NCBI GenBank assembly: GCA_951812995.1
Contig: CATOTD010000004.1
Span: forward strand, 1 to 64,000
Origin: an uncultured Gammaproteobacteria bacterium
GTDB taxonomy: Bacteria; Pseudomonadota; Gammaproteobacteria; Eutrophobiales; Eutrophobiaceae
Direction of reading: 5' to 3'
Length of the DNA stretch: 64,000 nucleotides
Every line of letters begins with the position of its first letter. Position 1 is the first letter of the stretch. Below the pieces are notes generated by a model. The model was not told the DNA's origin. It was given only the letters and a program-made list of their open reading frames with translations, and searched no databases. A program made the translations under genes and the position numbers. This document shows positions 43,065 to 53,982 of this stretch, piece by piece.

Positions 43065-43571
43065 ATGGCATTAGGAAACTCAATAACCGGTAACGAAAAC
43101 CTCCAAGAAAAACTTGTAAACGTCAATCGTGTTGCCAAGGTCGCCAAAGGTGGCCGTCAGTTTGGTTTCGCCGCATTAACGGTTGTTGGTGATGGTAATG
43201 GACGTGTTGGTGTGGGACAAGGTAAGTCTCGCGAAGTGCCGCTTGCGATCCAAAAGGCAATGGAAGATGCCCGCCGCAACATGATCTCAGTGCCATTGAA
43301 TGAAGGCACCTTGCAATATCCAATTACAGCCGAACATGATGCTGCCAAGGTCTATATGCAACCCGCCTCTGAAGGCACGGGCATCATAGCAGGTGGTGCG
43401 ATGCGGGCTGTGTTTGAGGTGGTTGGCATTCATAATGTCTTGGCCAAATCGATCGGTTCGACTAACCCTATCAATGTAGTCCGTGCGACGATAGCAGGAT
43501 TGAAGGCTATGCAATCACCGGCACAAGTTGCAGCAAAGCGCGGTAAATCAGTAGCAGAAGTGTCCAGTTAA
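43065..43571 (+). CDS. rpsE: 30S ribosomal protein S5
   Basis: This 168-residue accuracy protein at the mRNA entry site carries the N-terminal double-stranded RNA-binding fold [20 protein letters not shown] and [20 protein letters not shown], and the C-terminal [20 protein letters not shown]. The spectinomycin loop region is unaltered as far as I can judge (KVAKGGRQF). rpmD starts 1 bp after its stop. Confidence 0.98.
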   Translation: MALGNSITGNENLQEKLVNVNRVAKVAKGGRQFGFAALTVVGDGNGRVGVGQGKSREVPLAIQKAMEDARRNMISVPLNEGTLQYPITAEHDAAKVYMQPASEGTGIIAGGAMRAVFEVVGIHNVLAKSIGSTNPINVVRATIAGLKAMQSPAQVAAKRGKSVAEVSS

Positions 43572-43572
43572 T

Positions 43573-43767
43573 ATGGTTAAAAAATCTGACAAGCAGTTAA
43601 AAGTGACGTTGATCAAAAGTACTAATCGGCGTATTCAAAAGCATAAAGCCTGTGTCATGGGCCTTGGCTTACGCCGCATTGGCCATAGCGTCACTGTGAG
43701 TGATACGCCAGAGAATCGTGGCATGATCAATAAAGTAGGCTACTTGCTCACGGTGACGGAGGAATAA
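43573..43767 (+). CDS. rpmD: 50S ribosomal protein L30
   Basis: This 64-residue protein reads [20 protein letters not shown] and [20 protein letters not shown], then [12 protein letters not shown]. Its length is normal. It starts 1 bp after the rpsE stop and lies 4 bp before rplO, so translation is coupled on both sides. Confidence 0.97.
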   Translation: MVKKSDKQLKVTLIKSTNRRIQKHKACVMGLGLRRIGHSVTVSDTPENRGMINKVGYLLTVTEE

Positions 43768-43771
43768 GCTG

Positions 43772-44206
43772 ATGCGTATAAATACAATTAAACCCCATCC
43801 TGATGCAACGGCAAATGCAAAACGCCGTGGCCGTGGGATTGGTTCTGGTCTTGGTAAGACGTGTGGGCGTGGTCACAAGGGCCAAAAATCGCGTGCGGGA
43901 GGTTACCGCAAAGTCGGTTTTGAAGGCGGTCAAATGCCACTGCAACGGCGGCTGCCAAAAGTTGGCTTTAGCTCGCGCATTGGTCGCGTCACAGAAGAAA
44001 TTCGCTTACACGAGCTAGCTAGACTGGATGTGGATGTAATCGACATTGATGCACTCAAAGCGGCACGCTTGATTAACAAGCGTATTTTACGGGTAAAGGT
44101 AATCCTTTCCGGTAAACTTAAAAAAGCGGTTACGATAAAAGGTCTCATGCTGACAAAAGGCGCGCGGGCGGCGATTGTTGCTGCTGGCGGAAAGATAGAA
44201 GCATAA
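43772..44206 (+). CDS. rplO: 50S ribosomal protein L15
   Basis: This 144-residue assembly protein has the Gly/Arg-rich N-terminal extension [20 protein letters not shown] and [20 protein letters not shown], which threads into 23S rRNA, then [20 protein letters not shown]. Its stop abuts the secY ATG directly. Confidence 0.97.
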   Translation: MRINTIKPHPDATANAKRRGRGIGSGLGKTCGRGHKGQKSRAGGYRKVGFEGGQMPLQRRLPKVGFSSRIGRVTEEIRLHELARLDVDVIDIDALKAARLINKRILRVKVILSGKLKKAVTIKGLMLTKGARAAIVAAGGKIEA

Positions 44207-45550
44207 ATGTCTATCTCTAATCCAGCAATGCCAGGTGGGCTGTCAGGTCTTGGCCAGTTAAAAGAATTGCGCCAGCGATTGCTATTTGTATTGATCGCAT
44301 TATTCGTATATCGAGTTGCGACACATATACCTGTCCCCGGCATTAATCCTGTCGCATTGGCCGACCTGTTTAACCAACAAAAAGGCACCATACTGGATAT
44401 GTTTGACATGTTTTCAGGGGGCGCATTGAGTCGCTTCTCAGTGGTTGCATTGGGAATCATGCCCTATATATCGGCATCCATTATTATGCAATTGCTCTCG
44501 GTTGTGGAGCCAAAACTCAAACAATTGAAAAAAGAAGGCGAGGCTGGACGGCGCAAGATTACGCAATACACCCGCTATGGCACGGTCGTGTTAGCGACGT
44601 TTCAAGCATTTTTTGTTGCTGTAGCGTTAGAAGGCCAACAGGCAGCAGGGTATGCCATTGTCATGGACCCAGGCATAGGGTTCAGAATTGTAGCCATCAG
44701 CACCTTGGTTACGGGCACCATGTTCTTGATGTGGTTGGGTGAACAGATTACAGAACGCGGAATAGGCAATGGTATCTCGTTGATCATCTTTGCTGGCATT
44801 GTTGCTGGATTACCCGCTGCAGTTGGCGGCACGATTGAATTATCAAGAACTGGTGAGATGCATTTATTCATGGTGTTTGGTTTATTTGCACTCGCTATAG
44901 CCGTAACAGCCTTTGTGGTATTTGTTGAACGCGGCCAAAGACGCGTTACGGTCAATTACGCAAAGCGTCAGGTGGGTCGCAAGATGTATGGCGCACAAAC
45001 CAGCCATTTGCCATTGAAGTTAAATATGGCGGGGGTGATCCCGCCGATCTTTGCATCGAGCTTGATTTTATTTCCGGCGACGATCGCAAGCTGGTTTGCC
45101 CAATCTGAAGGCATGAATTGGTTGCAAGATATTGCGACAACACTGTCTCCTGGTCAGCCAATCTACGTCATAGTTTATGCAACAGGGATTATTTTCTTCT
45201 GCTTTTTTTACACAGCGATGGTATTTGATCCGCGCGAAACGGCTGATAACTTAAAAAAATCAGGTGCGTTTATTCCGGGCCTGCGTCCAGGTGAGCAGAC
45301 CGCAACGTATCTTGATAAAGTATTGACAAAGCTGACCCTAGCGGGTGCTGTCTATATTACGTTTGTCTGCCTATTACCTGAGTTTCTTATATTGAAATTT
45401 AATGTACCGTTTTATTTTGGTGGTACGTCGTTGTTGATTATTGTTGTGGTTGTTATGGATTTTATGTCTCAAATACAGGCGCATTTAACGTCCCATCAAT
45501 ATGAGGGGCTGATGAAGAAAGCCAATCTTAAAGGGCATGGCCGACGTTGA
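44207..45550 (+). CDS. secY: Preprotein translocase channel subunit SecY
   Basis: This 447-residue membrane protein forms the Sec channel with SecE. Ten hydrophobic spans are expected and several are plain ([73 protein letters not shown]). The plug-region and loop signatures [20 protein letters not shown] and [20 protein letters not shown] are typical. The start abuts the rplO stop. The gene lies in the spc operon, as in nearly all bacteria. Confidence 0.98.
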   Translation: MSISNPAMPGGLSGLGQLKELRQRLLFVLIALFVYRVATHIPVPGINPVALADLFNQQKGTILDMFDMFSGGALSRFSVVALGIMPYISASIIMQLLSVVEPKLKQLKKEGEAGRRKITQYTRYGTVVLATFQAFFVAVALEGQQAAGYAIVMDPGIGFRIVAISTLVTGTMFLMWLGEQITERGIGNGISLIIFAGIVAGLPAAVGGTIELSRTGEMHLFMVFGLFALAIAVTAFVVFVERGQRRVTVNYAKRQVGRKMYGAQTSHLPLKLNMAGVIPPIFASSLILFPATIASWFAQSEGMNWLQDIATTLSPGQPIYVIVYATGIIFFCFFYTAMVFDPRETADNLKKSGAFIPGLRPGEQTATYLDKVLTKLTLAGAVYITFVCLLPEFLILKFNVPFYFGGTSLLIIVVVVMDFMSQIQAHLTSHQYEGLMKKANLKGHGRR

Positions 45551-45584
45551 ATGATGAGCTTTAGGGCATGACGGGAGAAAATAA

Positions 45585-45698
45585 ATGAAAGTGAAAGCAT
45601 CAGTAAAAAGAATTTGCCGAAATTGTAGAATTATTCGGCGTAATAGAATTGTACGTGTTATCTGTACTGAGCCGCGGCATAAGCAGCGTCAAGGATAG
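45585..45698 (+). CDS. rpmJ: 50S ribosomal protein L36
   Basis: This 37-residue basic protein reads [20 protein letters not shown] and ends PRHKQRQG. Cys11, Cys14, Cys26 and His31 form the zinc-binding set of the C+ form. GGGAGA lies 7 bp before the ATG. It sits between secY (34 bp) and rpsM (43 bp), the standard place. Both zinc-dependent small proteins in this window (L31 and L36) are the C+ versions. Confidence 0.96.
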   Translation: MKVKASVKRICRNCRIIRRNRIVRVICTEPRHKQRQG

Positions 45699-45741
45699 AT
45701 TGGCAGGCGCTGAATATGAATAATATTGGAGAGATATAATA

Positions 45742-46098
45742 ATGGCTCGTATTGCAGGTGTTAATATACCCGATAACAAACATTTAGTAATTGCTTTGAC
45801 TTATATCTATGGTATCGGTAGTTCTCGCGCACAACAAATCTGTGCGACACTGGGGTTGCAGACTTCTGTTAAAGTTGGGGTGCTGAGCGAAGCGGATCTT
45901 GGCAAGGTACGTACTGAAGTTGGCAAATATGATCTTGAAGGTGATTTACGCCGTGAGGTTTCGATGAATATCAAACGGTTAATGGATCTTGGTACCAATA
46001 GAGGTATCCGTCATCGTCGTGGACTTCCGGTTAGAGGGCAACGTACCAGTACTAATGCCCGCACGCGTAAAGGCCGCAGAAAATCAATCAAAAAATAA
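45742..46098 (+). CDS. rpsM: 30S ribosomal protein S13
   Basis: This 118-residue head protein contacts the P-site tRNA and L5. It opens [20 protein letters not shown] and has [17 protein letters not shown] and the tail [22 protein letters not shown]. It is the first gene of the alpha group, followed by rpsK after 15 bp. Confidence 0.98.
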   Translation: MARIAGVNIPDNKHLVIALTYIYGIGSSRAQQICATLGLQTSVKVGVLSEADLGKVRTEVGKYDLEGDLRREVSMNIKRLMDLGTNRGIRHRRGLPVRGQRTSTNARTRKGRRKSIKK

Positions 46099-46113
46099 TA
46101 CAACAGGTTTAAT

Positions 46114-46506
46114 ATGGTCAAAACAGCAACAAAAAAAACTCGCAAGCGCGTCAAGAAGACCGTCGTGGATGGTATTGCGCATATCTATGCATCATTTAAT
46201 AACACTATTATTACAATCACTGATCGACAGGGTAATACCTTGTCCTGGGCTACTTCTGGCGGGAGTGGTTTCCGTGGTTCGCGCAAGAGTACGCCGTTTG
46301 CTGCACAGATTGCATCGCAAAAAGCAGGTGGCGTTGCCCGCGAATTTGGTATGCAAAATTTGGAGGTATTTATTAAAGGACCAGGGCCGGGTCGTGAGTC
46401 AGCAGTTAGGGCACTTAACGCAATCGGGTTAAAAATCACAAATATTACTGATGTGACACCGATTCCACATAATGGATGTCGACCCCCAAAAAAACGTCGG
46501 GTTTAA
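46114..46506 (+). CDS. rpsK: 30S ribosomal protein S11
   Basis: This 130-residue platform protein contains [40 protein letters not shown] and the C-terminal [19 protein letters not shown]. The N-terminus is Lys/Thr rich. It lies 15 bp after rpsM and 15 bp before rpsD. Confidence 0.98.
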   Translation: MVKTATKKTRKRVKKTVVDGIAHIYASFNNTIITITDRQGNTLSWATSGGSGFRGSRKSTPFAAQIASQKAGGVAREFGMQNLEVFIKGPGPGRESAVRALNAIGLKITNITDVTPIPHNGCRPPKKRRV

Positions 46507-46521
46507 TTCAGGAGCTTTAGA

Positions 46522-47142
46522 ATGGCACGTTATCTAGGACCAAAATGTAAACTCAGTCGGCGTGAAGGCACAGATCTATTTTTAAAGAGTCGTGCTAGAT
46601 CCCTTGAATCAAAATGCCAGATCGATAAGTTGCCTGGTATACAAGGTAGTCGCCCAAAACGACTTTCTGACTATGCGTTACAATTACGCGAAAAGCAGAA
46701 ATTACGCCGCATCTACGGGGTATTGGAAAAACAATTCCGTAATTATTATAAACATGCGGCACAACAAAAAGGGTCGACTGGCGAAAATTTATTAACATTA
46801 CTTGAATGCCGGTTAGATAATGTTGTTTACCGTATGGGCTTTGGTGCAACAAGAAATGAAGCGCGACAATTAGTGAATCATCGATCAATTCTGGTTAATG
46901 GCAAGTCCGTTAATATCGCTTCATATCAAGTTTCACCAAACGATGTGGTTGCTATTCGTGAAAAAAGCAAGAAGCAATTACGAATCCAGAGCGCACTCGA
47001 CATTGCTGAGCAATATGGATTACCTGATTGGGTTGATGTAAATTCTAAAAATATGGAAGGTGTGTTCAAATCCATTCCAGAAAGAAGTGAATTATCATCT
47101 GAGATTAATGAACAACTCGTTGTAGAACTTTATTCCAAGTAA
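46522..47142 (+). CDS. rpsD: 30S ribosomal protein S4
   Basis: This 206-residue primary 16S binder represses the alpha operon in enteric bacteria. It opens [20 protein letters not shown] and has the S4 RNA-binding domain with [20 protein letters not shown] then [20 protein letters not shown]. The start follows CAGGAGC 8 bp upstream. Confidence 0.98.
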   Translation: MARYLGPKCKLSRREGTDLFLKSRARSLESKCQIDKLPGIQGSRPKRLSDYALQLREKQKLRRIYGVLEKQFRNYYKHAAQQKGSTGENLLTLLECRLDNVVYRMGFGATRNEARQLVNHRSILVNGKSVNIASYQVSPNDVVAIREKSKKQLRIQSALDIAEQYGLPDWVDVNSKNMEGVFKSIPERSELSSEINEQLVVELYSK

Positions 47143-47163
47143 TCAACGTGAGGAAAATAACGT

Positions 47164-48174
47164 ATGCCTATAAGATTATTTAATGAATTGTTAAAGCCCC
47201 GCCGGGTTGAAGTAGAAACCATAAGTAAAACGTCTGCAAAAATCACCATAGAACCTTTGGATAGAGGCTTTGGCCATACGCTAGGCAATGCACTGCGCCG
47301 AGTACTTTTATCGTCGATGCCGGGTTGTGCTGTTGTCGAAGCAGAAATTGAAGGTGTTTTGCACGAATACACAACGATTGAAGGTGTACAGGAAGATGTC
47401 ACCGACATCCTGTTGAATCTGAAAGGCCTTGCGATCATGATGCATGCCAAAGATGAAGCCATCTTGACCTTGAAAAAAAGTGGCCTCGGTGGCGTGTATG
47501 CAAAAGATATTACGCTGGATCATGATGTCGAAATTATAAATCCAGATCATTTGATTGCGAATCTTACTAAGGCTGGCGAATTAAGTATTGTTATGAAAGT
47601 CGCTCGTGGTCGAGGTTATAGGCCAGTCATTATTGGTGGTAAAGATGAAACCGAACAAACCATCGGACTTTTAAAGTTGGACGCATCATTCAGTCCAGTC
47701 AACCGTATCGCCTATGACATTCAAAGTGCCCGAGTGGAACAGCGTACTGATCTTGATAAACTGGTTATAGAAATAGAAACCAATGGTACCATTGATCCTG
47801 AAGAGGCCGTGAGTGAAGCGGCCAGAATCCTGAGATCCCAATTAGCCGTATTTGTTGATCTGGAAGCAGAAGAAGCTATTGAGGCAAGTCAAAAGGCCGA
47901 GCCGGAAATTGATCCGGTCTTATTACGTCCAGTTGATGATCTTGAATTGACCGTTCGTTCCGCAAATTGTCTAAAAGCTGAGAGTATTTACTATATTGGT
48001 GATTTGATTCAGCGCACGGAGGTTGATCTGTTAAAAACACCCAACCTGGGTAAAAAATCGCTAACAGAGATAAAAGATGTCTTGGCATCACGCGAGCTAT
48101 CTTTGGGTATGCGTCTTGAAAATTGGCCGCCTGCTGGATTAGTGACTAAAGACATCGCCGTAGCATCAACATAA
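47164..48174 (+). CDS. rpoA: DNA-directed RNA polymerase subunit alpha
   Basis: This 336-residue subunit nucleates polymerase assembly. The N-terminal domain contains [20 protein letters not shown] and [20 protein letters not shown]. An acidic linker ([20 protein letters not shown]) follows. The C-terminal domain that contacts UP elements and activators has [20 protein letters not shown] and [20 protein letters not shown]. It lies 21 bp after rpsD and 16 bp before rplQ. Confidence 0.99.
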   Translation: MPIRLFNELLKPRRVEVETISKTSAKITIEPLDRGFGHTLGNALRRVLLSSMPGCAVVEAEIEGVLHEYTTIEGVQEDVTDILLNLKGLAIMMHAKDEAILTLKKSGLGGVYAKDITLDHDVEIINPDHLIANLTKAGELSIVMKVARGRGYRPVIIGGKDETEQTIGLLKLDASFSPVNRIAYDIQSARVEQRTDLDKLVIEIETNGTIDPEEAVSEAARILRSQLAVFVDLEAEEAIEASQKAEPEIDPVLLRPVDDLELTVRSANCLKAESIYYIGDLIQRTEVDLLKTPNLGKKSLTEIKDVLASRELSLGMRLENWPPAGLVTKDIAVAST

Positions 48175-48190
48175 TACAAAGAGAATTAAA

Positions 48191-48583
48191 ATGCGTCATC
48201 GTGAAAGTGGTCGAAAATTAAATCGCAATAGTGCGCATCGTAAAGCGATGTTTAGAAATATGGCAGTATCCCTTATGGAACATGAGGTTATTAAAACAAC
48301 CCTGCCCAAGGCAAAAGAGTTACGGCGTGTGGCTGAACCGTTGATAACAATGGCTAAGAGTGATAATGTGGCAAATAGACGGCTGGCGTTTGCTCGTCTG
48401 CGCGACCGTGGCATCGTCACAAAACTATTTAATGAGCTAGCACCGCACTATAGGGAACGTCCAGGGGGTTATCTGCGTATCCTTAAATGCGGCGTTCGCA
48501 CAGGCGATAAAGCACCAATGGCTATTGTTTCATTAGTGGATAGACCAGAAGCAGTCATTGAGCCAAAAGAACAAGCACAATAA
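48191..48583 (+). CDS. rplQ: 50S ribosomal protein L17
   Basis: This 130-residue tunnel-exit protein opens [20 protein letters not shown] and contains [20 protein letters not shown] and [20 protein letters not shown]. It is the last gene of the ribosomal block. A terminator follows within 25 bp and an IS5-beta element starts 73 bp after the stop, so the block ends cleanly here. Confidence 0.98.
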   Translation: MRHRESGRKLNRNSAHRKAMFRNMAVSLMEHEVIKTTLPKAKELRRVAEPLITMAKSDNVANRRLAFARLRDRGIVTKLFNELAPHYRERPGGYLRILKCGVRTGDKAPMAIVSLVDRPEAVIEPKEQAQ

Positions 48584-48605
48584 TAATCACAAAGCTTGTA
48601 CATTC

Positions 48606-48635
48606 AAAACCGGGTTTATACCCGGTTTTTCTTTT
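48606..48635 (+). terminator. rplQ: Terminator of the alpha operon
   Basis: AAAACCGGG pairs with CCCGGTTTT (48606-48614 with 48621-48629) around TTTATA and runs into TCTTTT. It closes the 32-kb expression block. Confidence 0.88.
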
Positions 48636-48656
48636 CGCGTTTAACCGATTTGTTAA

Positions 48657-49834
48657 GGAACCTCTGATTAATGCCATAATTTGCCATAATCTACGATAAT
48701 ACCGCAATGTTTTAAGTGGAGGGTCAAAAGATGCAACAAAAAAGCCTGGCAGTATCTGGATTCGAGAAATACCGCAAGAAGACACGCAAAGAGATATTTC
48801 TCGAAGAGATGAATCAGCTCATTCCCTGGCAAGCGCTGACTGCAGTAATTGAGCCTCATTACCCCAACCCCTGCTGGTCGCCGTCCGGTGGGCATGGAAC
48901 GCATGCTGAGAATTGACTTCCTGCAACACTGGTTTGCCTTATCTGATCCTGCCACAGAAGCGGCTTTATATGACACACCTGCCATGCGGTGTTTTGCCCA
49001 GATAGACTTAGGTCAGGAACCCGTGCCAGATGCAAGCACCCGCTGTCAATGCCGTCATCTACTGGAGGAGAACAACCTCGGAGTTGCCCTGTTTGATGCT
49101 GTTGCCGTCTATCTGGAGGAAAACGGCATGAAAGTATCCAAAGGCACTATTGTTGATGCGACCATCATCAATGCGCCTACCGCCACCAAGAACAAAAGCA
49201 AAACCCGTGATCTTGATAGGCATCAGACCAAAAAAGGCAAGCCATGGTACTTTGGCATGAAGGCGCACATCGGTGTGGATAGCAAAACCAAACTGATACA
49301 CTCTGTTGTTGCCACACCAGCCCATGTCCACGACTCACAGGTACTTGGAGACCTACTGCATGGAGAAGAGACCCGTCTTTGGGGAGATAGTGCCTATGCG
49401 GGTCAGCAATCCGTACTCAAGGATAATGACCCCAAGGCAAAAGACTACACCCAGGTCAAAGGCTCACGTCACCGCAAACTGACCGAACAGGACAAGGCTA
49501 AAAACCGGCACAAATCCAAAGTCCGTGCCAAGGTTGAGCATGTCTTTCATATCATGCAGCGACAATATGGATTTACCAAAGTCAGATTCAAAGGGCCAGG
49601 CAAGAATGCGGACCACCTGTTTGCCCACTGTGCCCTGATTAATCTTATGCTATCAAAGAAACAATTATTACGGCTATCAGTGGCTTAGTACGCCTGGAAT
49701 AGGGGCTATAGCTGAAAACAGTAGGCCGGGACAAGAGAAATGAAAGAGAGTAATGAGCAAGACGTTCAATGCTCGCTACTATCGAGCACAGTGATGCCCA
49801 CTTGCTTGAAAATCCTTAATTGATCAGATGTTCC
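48657..49834 (+). mobile_element. IS5-family element, IS5-beta copy 2
   Basis: TTAA flanks both ends (48653-48656 and 49835-49838). The terminal repeats are GGAACCTCTGATTAATG on the left and GGAACATCTGATCAATT inward from the right. At 1178 bp it is the longer of the two copies. It lies 22 bp past the rplQ terminator, so insertion spared the ribosomal genes. Confidence 0.93.
48731..49688 (+). pseudogene. IS5-family transposase of IS5-beta copy 2, two-frame
   Basis: MQQKSLAVSGFEKYRKKTRK begins at 48731, with TGGAGGG as ribosome binding site. After PHYPNP a single base must be skipped to continue as AGRRPVGMERMLRIDFLQHW. The catalytic part is complete: ATIINAPTATKNKSK, LWGDSAYAGQQSVL and AKVEHVFHIMQRQYGF. 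The shift falls on CCC-T, a context known to allow +1 slippage of proline tRNA, and is the same as in copy 1. The copies differ by a few residues only. Confidence 0.85.
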
Positions 49835-49854
49835 TTAATAATTAAAATCGCAAG

Positions 49855-49939
49855 GAGTTATAACCGAATCTGGTGTCTGAAGAGGTTGAAGTATGCGGCG
49901 TGCCTTGCTGGAATCGGTTTTGTCTAGAAATCGAAAGTA
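49855..49939 (+). pseudogene. IS256-B 5' end fragment
   Basis: GAGTTATAACCGAATCTGG and the following roughly 65 bp match the untranslated 5' end of the IS256-B elements at 54871 and (reversed) 11331. It stops at GAAAGTA where an IS256-C element begins, so this is a nested insertion with the remainder lost. Confidence 0.8.
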
Positions 49940-50157
49940 GATAACATAAATTATCTTTCGCAAATATGAAGAGGCGGTTTTCCTTTATCTGGTTAAATAA
50001 AAAGTGACATAACCATTTATTTGACCAGGAGAAGAGTCGCCATGAGCGATGATACAAGCAAGCACTTGCACAACGTAGTCCCTATTGATGAACAGGAATT
50101 GCAGGGCCATCTCAACAAAGTGGTACTGAAGACTGTGGAAGACACCCGCAAGCAGAT
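49940..50157 (+). pseudogene. IS256-C 5' end and transposase N-terminus
   Basis: The left terminal repeat GATAACATAAATTATCTTTC matches the end at 61921 (reversed). The transposase begins at 50042 (MSDDTSKHLHNVVPIDEQEL) after AGGAGAAG and runs 38 codons before IS5-alpha copy 3 cuts it at 50158. It is the least damaged N-terminus of this group. Confidence 0.85.
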
Positions 50158-51467
50158 GGAGACCTCGAACAACGCTGATTCTGGATGGATTTTGACGCGA
50201 GCACCAGTCGTTGTCACCCGCATAGCGGGTGTGAAGGTCAAGGTCGGTGGTATTTGAGGCTGTGTTGCGCTGTTTGGGTCTGCCAGGGCGGGTATTTCCG
50301 GAATTTGGGCGGAGTCAGGCTGTGGCCTGTCGTCGCTCGTGGAAAATGAGACGGCGGAAGTTGTAGCTCAGGTTGGCCATGGTTATGCGGGCCTTCGCAC
50401 GGGTTTGGCCGATTGAGCGGATGGTCAGAGCCATGGGCCCTTTCTCGTAGCCGCACACGTGCTCCACACAGGCGCGGATGGCGGAGCGTGTCGCGTTGCC
50501 CCGACGAATATGCCTGGCCATGGGTTTGCCGCGTGGCTTCTTGCGGTGAATGTGTGAGCGGTACCCTTGCGCCTTCAGCCAAGCCTCATTCCTGGCCGAG
50601 CGGTACCCGGTATCAGCCCAAACCGCCTTCGAGCTGTTTGTCTCGTCCAGAACCGAGGAGCGTTCATGCCCGTCGTAGCGAGCCGCATTCGTGCCAGTCT
50701 CACCCCGGATGAAGCGCCATTTGCGGTCAATGGACACGTGGTTCTTGTACCCAAAGTGGGGAACCGAAATATCGACAAGGCCAGTATCCTCCTCACCCTC
50801 CCTGGTCGTCTTGGCCTTTGAATACTTGACCGTCCAACGCGCATCGGTGTCTTTCTGCGCTGCCTTGGACAGATCATCGGGCCAGATGTCAGATGCGGCC
50901 TCACCTGCCTTGGCGCGCGCTTTCTCTTCTTTCGTCATCCGCTGGCGCGGGGCAAAGACCAACGTGGCATCCATAATCTGACCGCCGGTCGGTTTGTATC
51001 CCCGCGCGCAGAGCTGAGCTTCAAACGCGGCAAACAGGGCCTTGAAGACACCCGCCTGGGTCAGCTTCTCTCTGAAAAGCCAGATCGTCTTCTGATCAGG
51101 TGTCGGCTCCCCGATTTGAAATCCCAGGAACCGCAACCAACTGAAACGGTCACGAATGAGAAACTCCATCCGCTCATCACTCAGATTGTGCATCGAGGCC
51201 AACACCAGAACCTTGAACATCACAACGGCATCATAGGGCGGGCGACCCCCTTTGGGACGTTCCCCATAGCCAAGTGTTTCAACAAGAACTGGGCGAAACA
51301 CTTCGAAATCAACGTGCCGCTCCAAAACCTCAAGCGGATCTCCCATCGCCGAAAGCCGCGCCAAATGATCCGTCAAATCAAACAATCCAGGTGCGGGCAT
51401 AAACAAAATCCTCCCACATCAAGTGAATCAGATCGTACCACAAAATGTACGGTTTTTAGAGGCTTCC
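50158..51467 (-). mobile_element. IS5-family element, IS5-alpha copy 3 (apparently intact)
   Basis: The same terminal repeats as copies 1 and 2 bound a 1310-bp element, the full length of the group. The left flank is IS256-C, the right flank IS256-A, and no target duplication is seen; the flanks therefore were rearranged after insertion. It holds the only uninterrupted transposase gene among all IS copies in the window. Confidence 0.92.
50315..51406 (-). CDS. IS5-family transposase, intact
   Basis: This 363-residue DDE transposase has the N-terminal helix-turn-helix domain (MFMPAPGLFDLTDHLARLSA … FLIRDRFSWLRFLGFQIGEP). The catalytic core shows GGQIMDATLVFAPRQR (first Asp), VWADTGYRSARNEAWL (second Asp) and CVEHVCGYEKGPMAL (Glu). 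It reads through where copies 1 and 2 have an amber codon (Gln in REKLTQAGV) and has the 11 bp they lack. It could mobilise its defective relatives in trans. Confidence 0.93.
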   Translation of the reverse strand: MFMPAPGLFDLTDHLARLSAMGDPLEVLERHVDFEVFRPVLVETLGYGERPKGGRPPYDAVVMFKVLVLASMHNLSDERMEFLIRDRFSWLRFLGFQIGEPTPDQKTIWLFREKLTQAGVFKALFAAFEAQLCARGYKPTGGQIMDATLVFAPRQRMTKEEKARAKAGEAASDIWPDDLSKAAQKDTDARWTVKYSKAKTTREGEEDTGLVDISVPHFGYKNHVSIDRKWRFIRGETGTNAARYDGHERSSVLDETNSSKAVWADTGYRSARNEAWLKAQGYRSHIHRKKPRGKPMARHIRRGNATRSAIRACVEHVCGYEKGPMALTIRSIGQTRAKARITMANLSYNFRRLIFHERRQATA

Positions 51468-52173
51468 AGTTCGGTCAAGACATTGAGCCAGAACTTGGCA
51501 CCTTCGTGCTCTGACAGCCACAGCCCTAAAAACGCTTTGTGCCCGTCCAGGTTCACGCCCAGTGCCAAATAGACAGCCTTGTTGATGACTTTCTTGTCCT
51601 GGCGGATTTTAACGACTATGCAGTCAAGGTATGCGCTGGGGTATATCAGCACCAGTGGCCGATTGCCACGCAATCACCTTTGCTGTCACGCGCAAGAGCA
51701 GGCTGGTTGAGACCGCCACGCCCTACATTTCCTGAAACAGCGCGACAATGTCACAGGTGGTATTGCCTTTGGCATAGAAACTGAGAATCTTGTCATCCAT
51801 ACCGGTGTAGCGAGATGGGTGTTGCTTGACCATTGCTGGCACCAAGCTACCCTTTCTGTCGCGGGGTGTTTCCAGCTCGAATGCGCCCTCTTCAGTGCGT
51901 AGCATTTTATGACTGCGACCATTACGGTTATTGGATTTTCCGGCCTACTCATGTCTGGCATAGCCAAGGTGTTCATCGAACTCGGCATTCAGTGCCGCCT
52001 CAATGCTTACCCTGGTCAATGCCTGACGGAACGTATACAGGTCTTCTTCGGTTTTGATGCCCCTGGCAGTTTCACGTGCCAGTGATTTGATTGCTTCGGG
52101 TTGCATGTGCTTATCCTCAACCCCTTCAGGGCAATAATCAATGATAAGCAGTTACATAGTTTTTGGGACTATC
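51468..52173 (-). pseudogene. IS256-A copy b, 5' half
   Basis: The 5' terminal repeat GATAGTCCCAAAAACTATG begins at 52173 and the transposase N-terminus MQPEAIKSLARETARGIKTE at 52106. An amber codon interrupts after YARHE, another after FQEM, and further frame changes follow. The sequence ends at ELTEL (inverse) where IS5-alpha copy 3 was inserted. It lies 17 bp from the duplicated manC end sequence. Confidence 0.88.
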
Positions 52174-52208
52174 CAAACCCGCATTAACCCGTGATTACCC
52201 CAAAATAA

Positions 52209-53657
52209 TTAGTGACGGCCAAAGTCATCATCAAAACGCACAATATCATCTTCTCCTAAATACTCGCCTGATTGTACCTCAATAATTTCCAGTAACTGAT
52301 CAGTCGCATTTTCTAATCGATGCCTCATGCCGACCGGGATATAAGTTGATTCATTCTTTTGCAAGAGAACAACCTCATCATCCCTGGTAACAGTCGCCAC
52401 GCCTTTAACCACGACCCAGTGCTCGGCACGCTTATGATGTAGTTGCAGTGATATTTTTTTACCCGGGTTTACAGTCAAACGCTTAACCTGAAAGTGTTCC
52501 CCCGCGTCAATCGTGTCATAACTTCCCCACGGTCTGTAAACTTTGCGATGTAAAGCCGATTCACTTCTTTTGTCTTGTTTTAATTGATCGACTATTTTTT
52601 TCACATGCTGCGTCTTATTTTTATCGACAATCATAACAGCATCATCAGTATCCACTATCACCATATCCCGGCAACCAATGGCGACAACCAGATGACGGTC
52701 ACTCTTTATAAAGCAATCGTTTGTGTCTTCAGCAATAACATCTCCGGCAACGACATTGTTATGGTCATCTTTATCACTTATTTCCCATACTGATGACCAG
52801 GCACCAATATCAGACCAACCCACATTTATCGGTATAACAGCCAGGCTGGCCGCGTTATCTGATACCAATTTTTCCATCACGGCATAATCAATAGAGTCAT
52901 CCGGACTTGCAAGAAATGCGGCTTCGTCCAACCGAAAAAACATGCCGTCCATTTTGCCTTTCTTAAAAGCATTCCAACAGGCAGCATAAATAGGCTCCTG
53001 ATATTGCTGTATTTGTTCCAACCAAACCGATGCCTTCATCATGAAAATGCCGCTGTTCCAAAGATAATCGCCGGTATTGATATATGCTTCTGCCAAAGCC
53101 TGATGCGGTTTTTCTGTAAATCCATTTATTTTATGTACCGCATGTCCATGTATAGTCTGTAACTTATCTGCTGTATGGATATAACCATACGCTGTTGTAG
53201 CCGCCGTCGGCTCGATGCCGAACGTTACCAGCTTGTTATCCAGCGCAATCTCTACGCCCGCCGCTAGCGCTTGTTGGAATAAATCTCTCTTTTTTACGAC
53301 GTGATCTGCGGGCAACATGACAATGATCGCATCATCATGCAGCTCGCATTGATGCAATGCGGCGATTGTTAAAGCAGGTGCTGTATTGCGCCCGACCGGT
53401 TCAAGAATGAAACTATTTATATTTTTGGAGATTTGTGTGCTTTGCTCGGCAACGAGAAATCGATGCACCTCGTTACAAATAACCACAGGATCAGAGACAC
53501 GAATGGATGCGTTCAAACCCTCTACACTTAATAAGGTATTTTGCAACAAGGTATTTGCGCCAAACAGCGATAAAAATTGTTTTGGATAATGCTCTCTTGA
53601 TAATGGCCAAAGACGCGTACCGCCGCCGCCAGCCAAGATAACAGGACTTAATTTCAT
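52209..53657 (-). CDS. manC: Mannose-1-phosphate guanylyltransferase / mannose-6-phosphate isomerase
   Basis: This type II bifunctional protein (482 residues) makes GDP-mannose for capsule, O-antigen or exopolysaccharide. The nucleotidyltransferase part opens LSPVILAGGGGTRLWPLSRE with the GGGTRLWPL signature, then FILEPVGRNTAPALTIAALH and NGFTEKPHQALAEAY. The C-terminal cupin isomerase part has YRPWGSYDTIDAGEHFQVKR and SLQLHHKRAEHWVVVKGVAT, including metal-binding His residues. I chose ATG 53657, 5 nt after AGGAG; a GTG six bases earlier overlaps that site. Its last codons and 17 bp downstream are duplicated in front of arsS. Confidence 0.96.
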   Translation of the reverse strand: MKLSPVILAGGGGTRLWPLSREHYPKQFLSLFGANTLLQNTLLSVEGLNASIRVSDPVVICNEVHRFLVAEQSTQISKNINSFILEPVGRNTAPALTIAALHQCELHDDAIIVMLPADHVVKKRDLFQQALAAGVEIALDNKLVTFGIEPTAATTAYGYIHTADKLQTIHGHAVHKINGFTEKPHQALAEAYINTGDYLWNSGIFMMKASVWLEQIQQYQEPIYAACWNAFKKGKMDGMFFRLDEAAFLASPDDSIDYAVMEKLVSDNAASLAVIPINVGWSDIGAWSSVWEISDKDDHNNVVAGDVIAEDTNDCFIKSDRHLVVAIGCRDMVIVDTDDAVMIVDKNKTQHVKKIVDQLKQDKRSESALHRKVYRPWGSYDTIDAGEHFQVKRLTVNPGKKISLQLHHKRAEHWVVVKGVATVTRDDEVVLLQKNESTYIPVGMRHRLENATDQLLEIIEVQSGEYLGEDDIVRFDDDFGRH

Positions 53658-53702
53658 TCTCACTCCTAATATATTTTGCTATGCCGATGCCAAAGCTCTT
53701 GT

Positions 53703-53742
53703 CCTGAAGCCCCGGCCCTGAAGCACCAGCCCTGAGGCGCGC
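53703..53742. repeat. 14-bp GC-rich tandem repeat
   Basis: CCTGAAGCCCCGGC, CCTGAAGCACCAGC and CCTGAGGCGCGC follow head to tail (about 2.8 units), in the 319-bp gap between manC and the DUF192 gene. The rest of the gap (53743-53982) shows no gene; it is the divergent promoter region of the two. Confidence 0.7.
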
Positions 53743-53982
53743 ATCCACGCTTAAAAAAGATATTATCAAACTATTGCTTATTAGATGGCATATTCTAAAC
53801 ATCAAGTTCTGTTGCGCAATGAATCCGCTGGCGCATGATCTGATTGCACGCTTTTTGATCGCGCGTCATGGACATCGAAACATGGCCAAACGCCTGTTAA
53901 GCTCATTTTGCCGCGCAATGTGCTAATATTTTCCACCACTTTTTTATTATTTTCGATCACGATGCAGTGCGTCCGCTAAAGC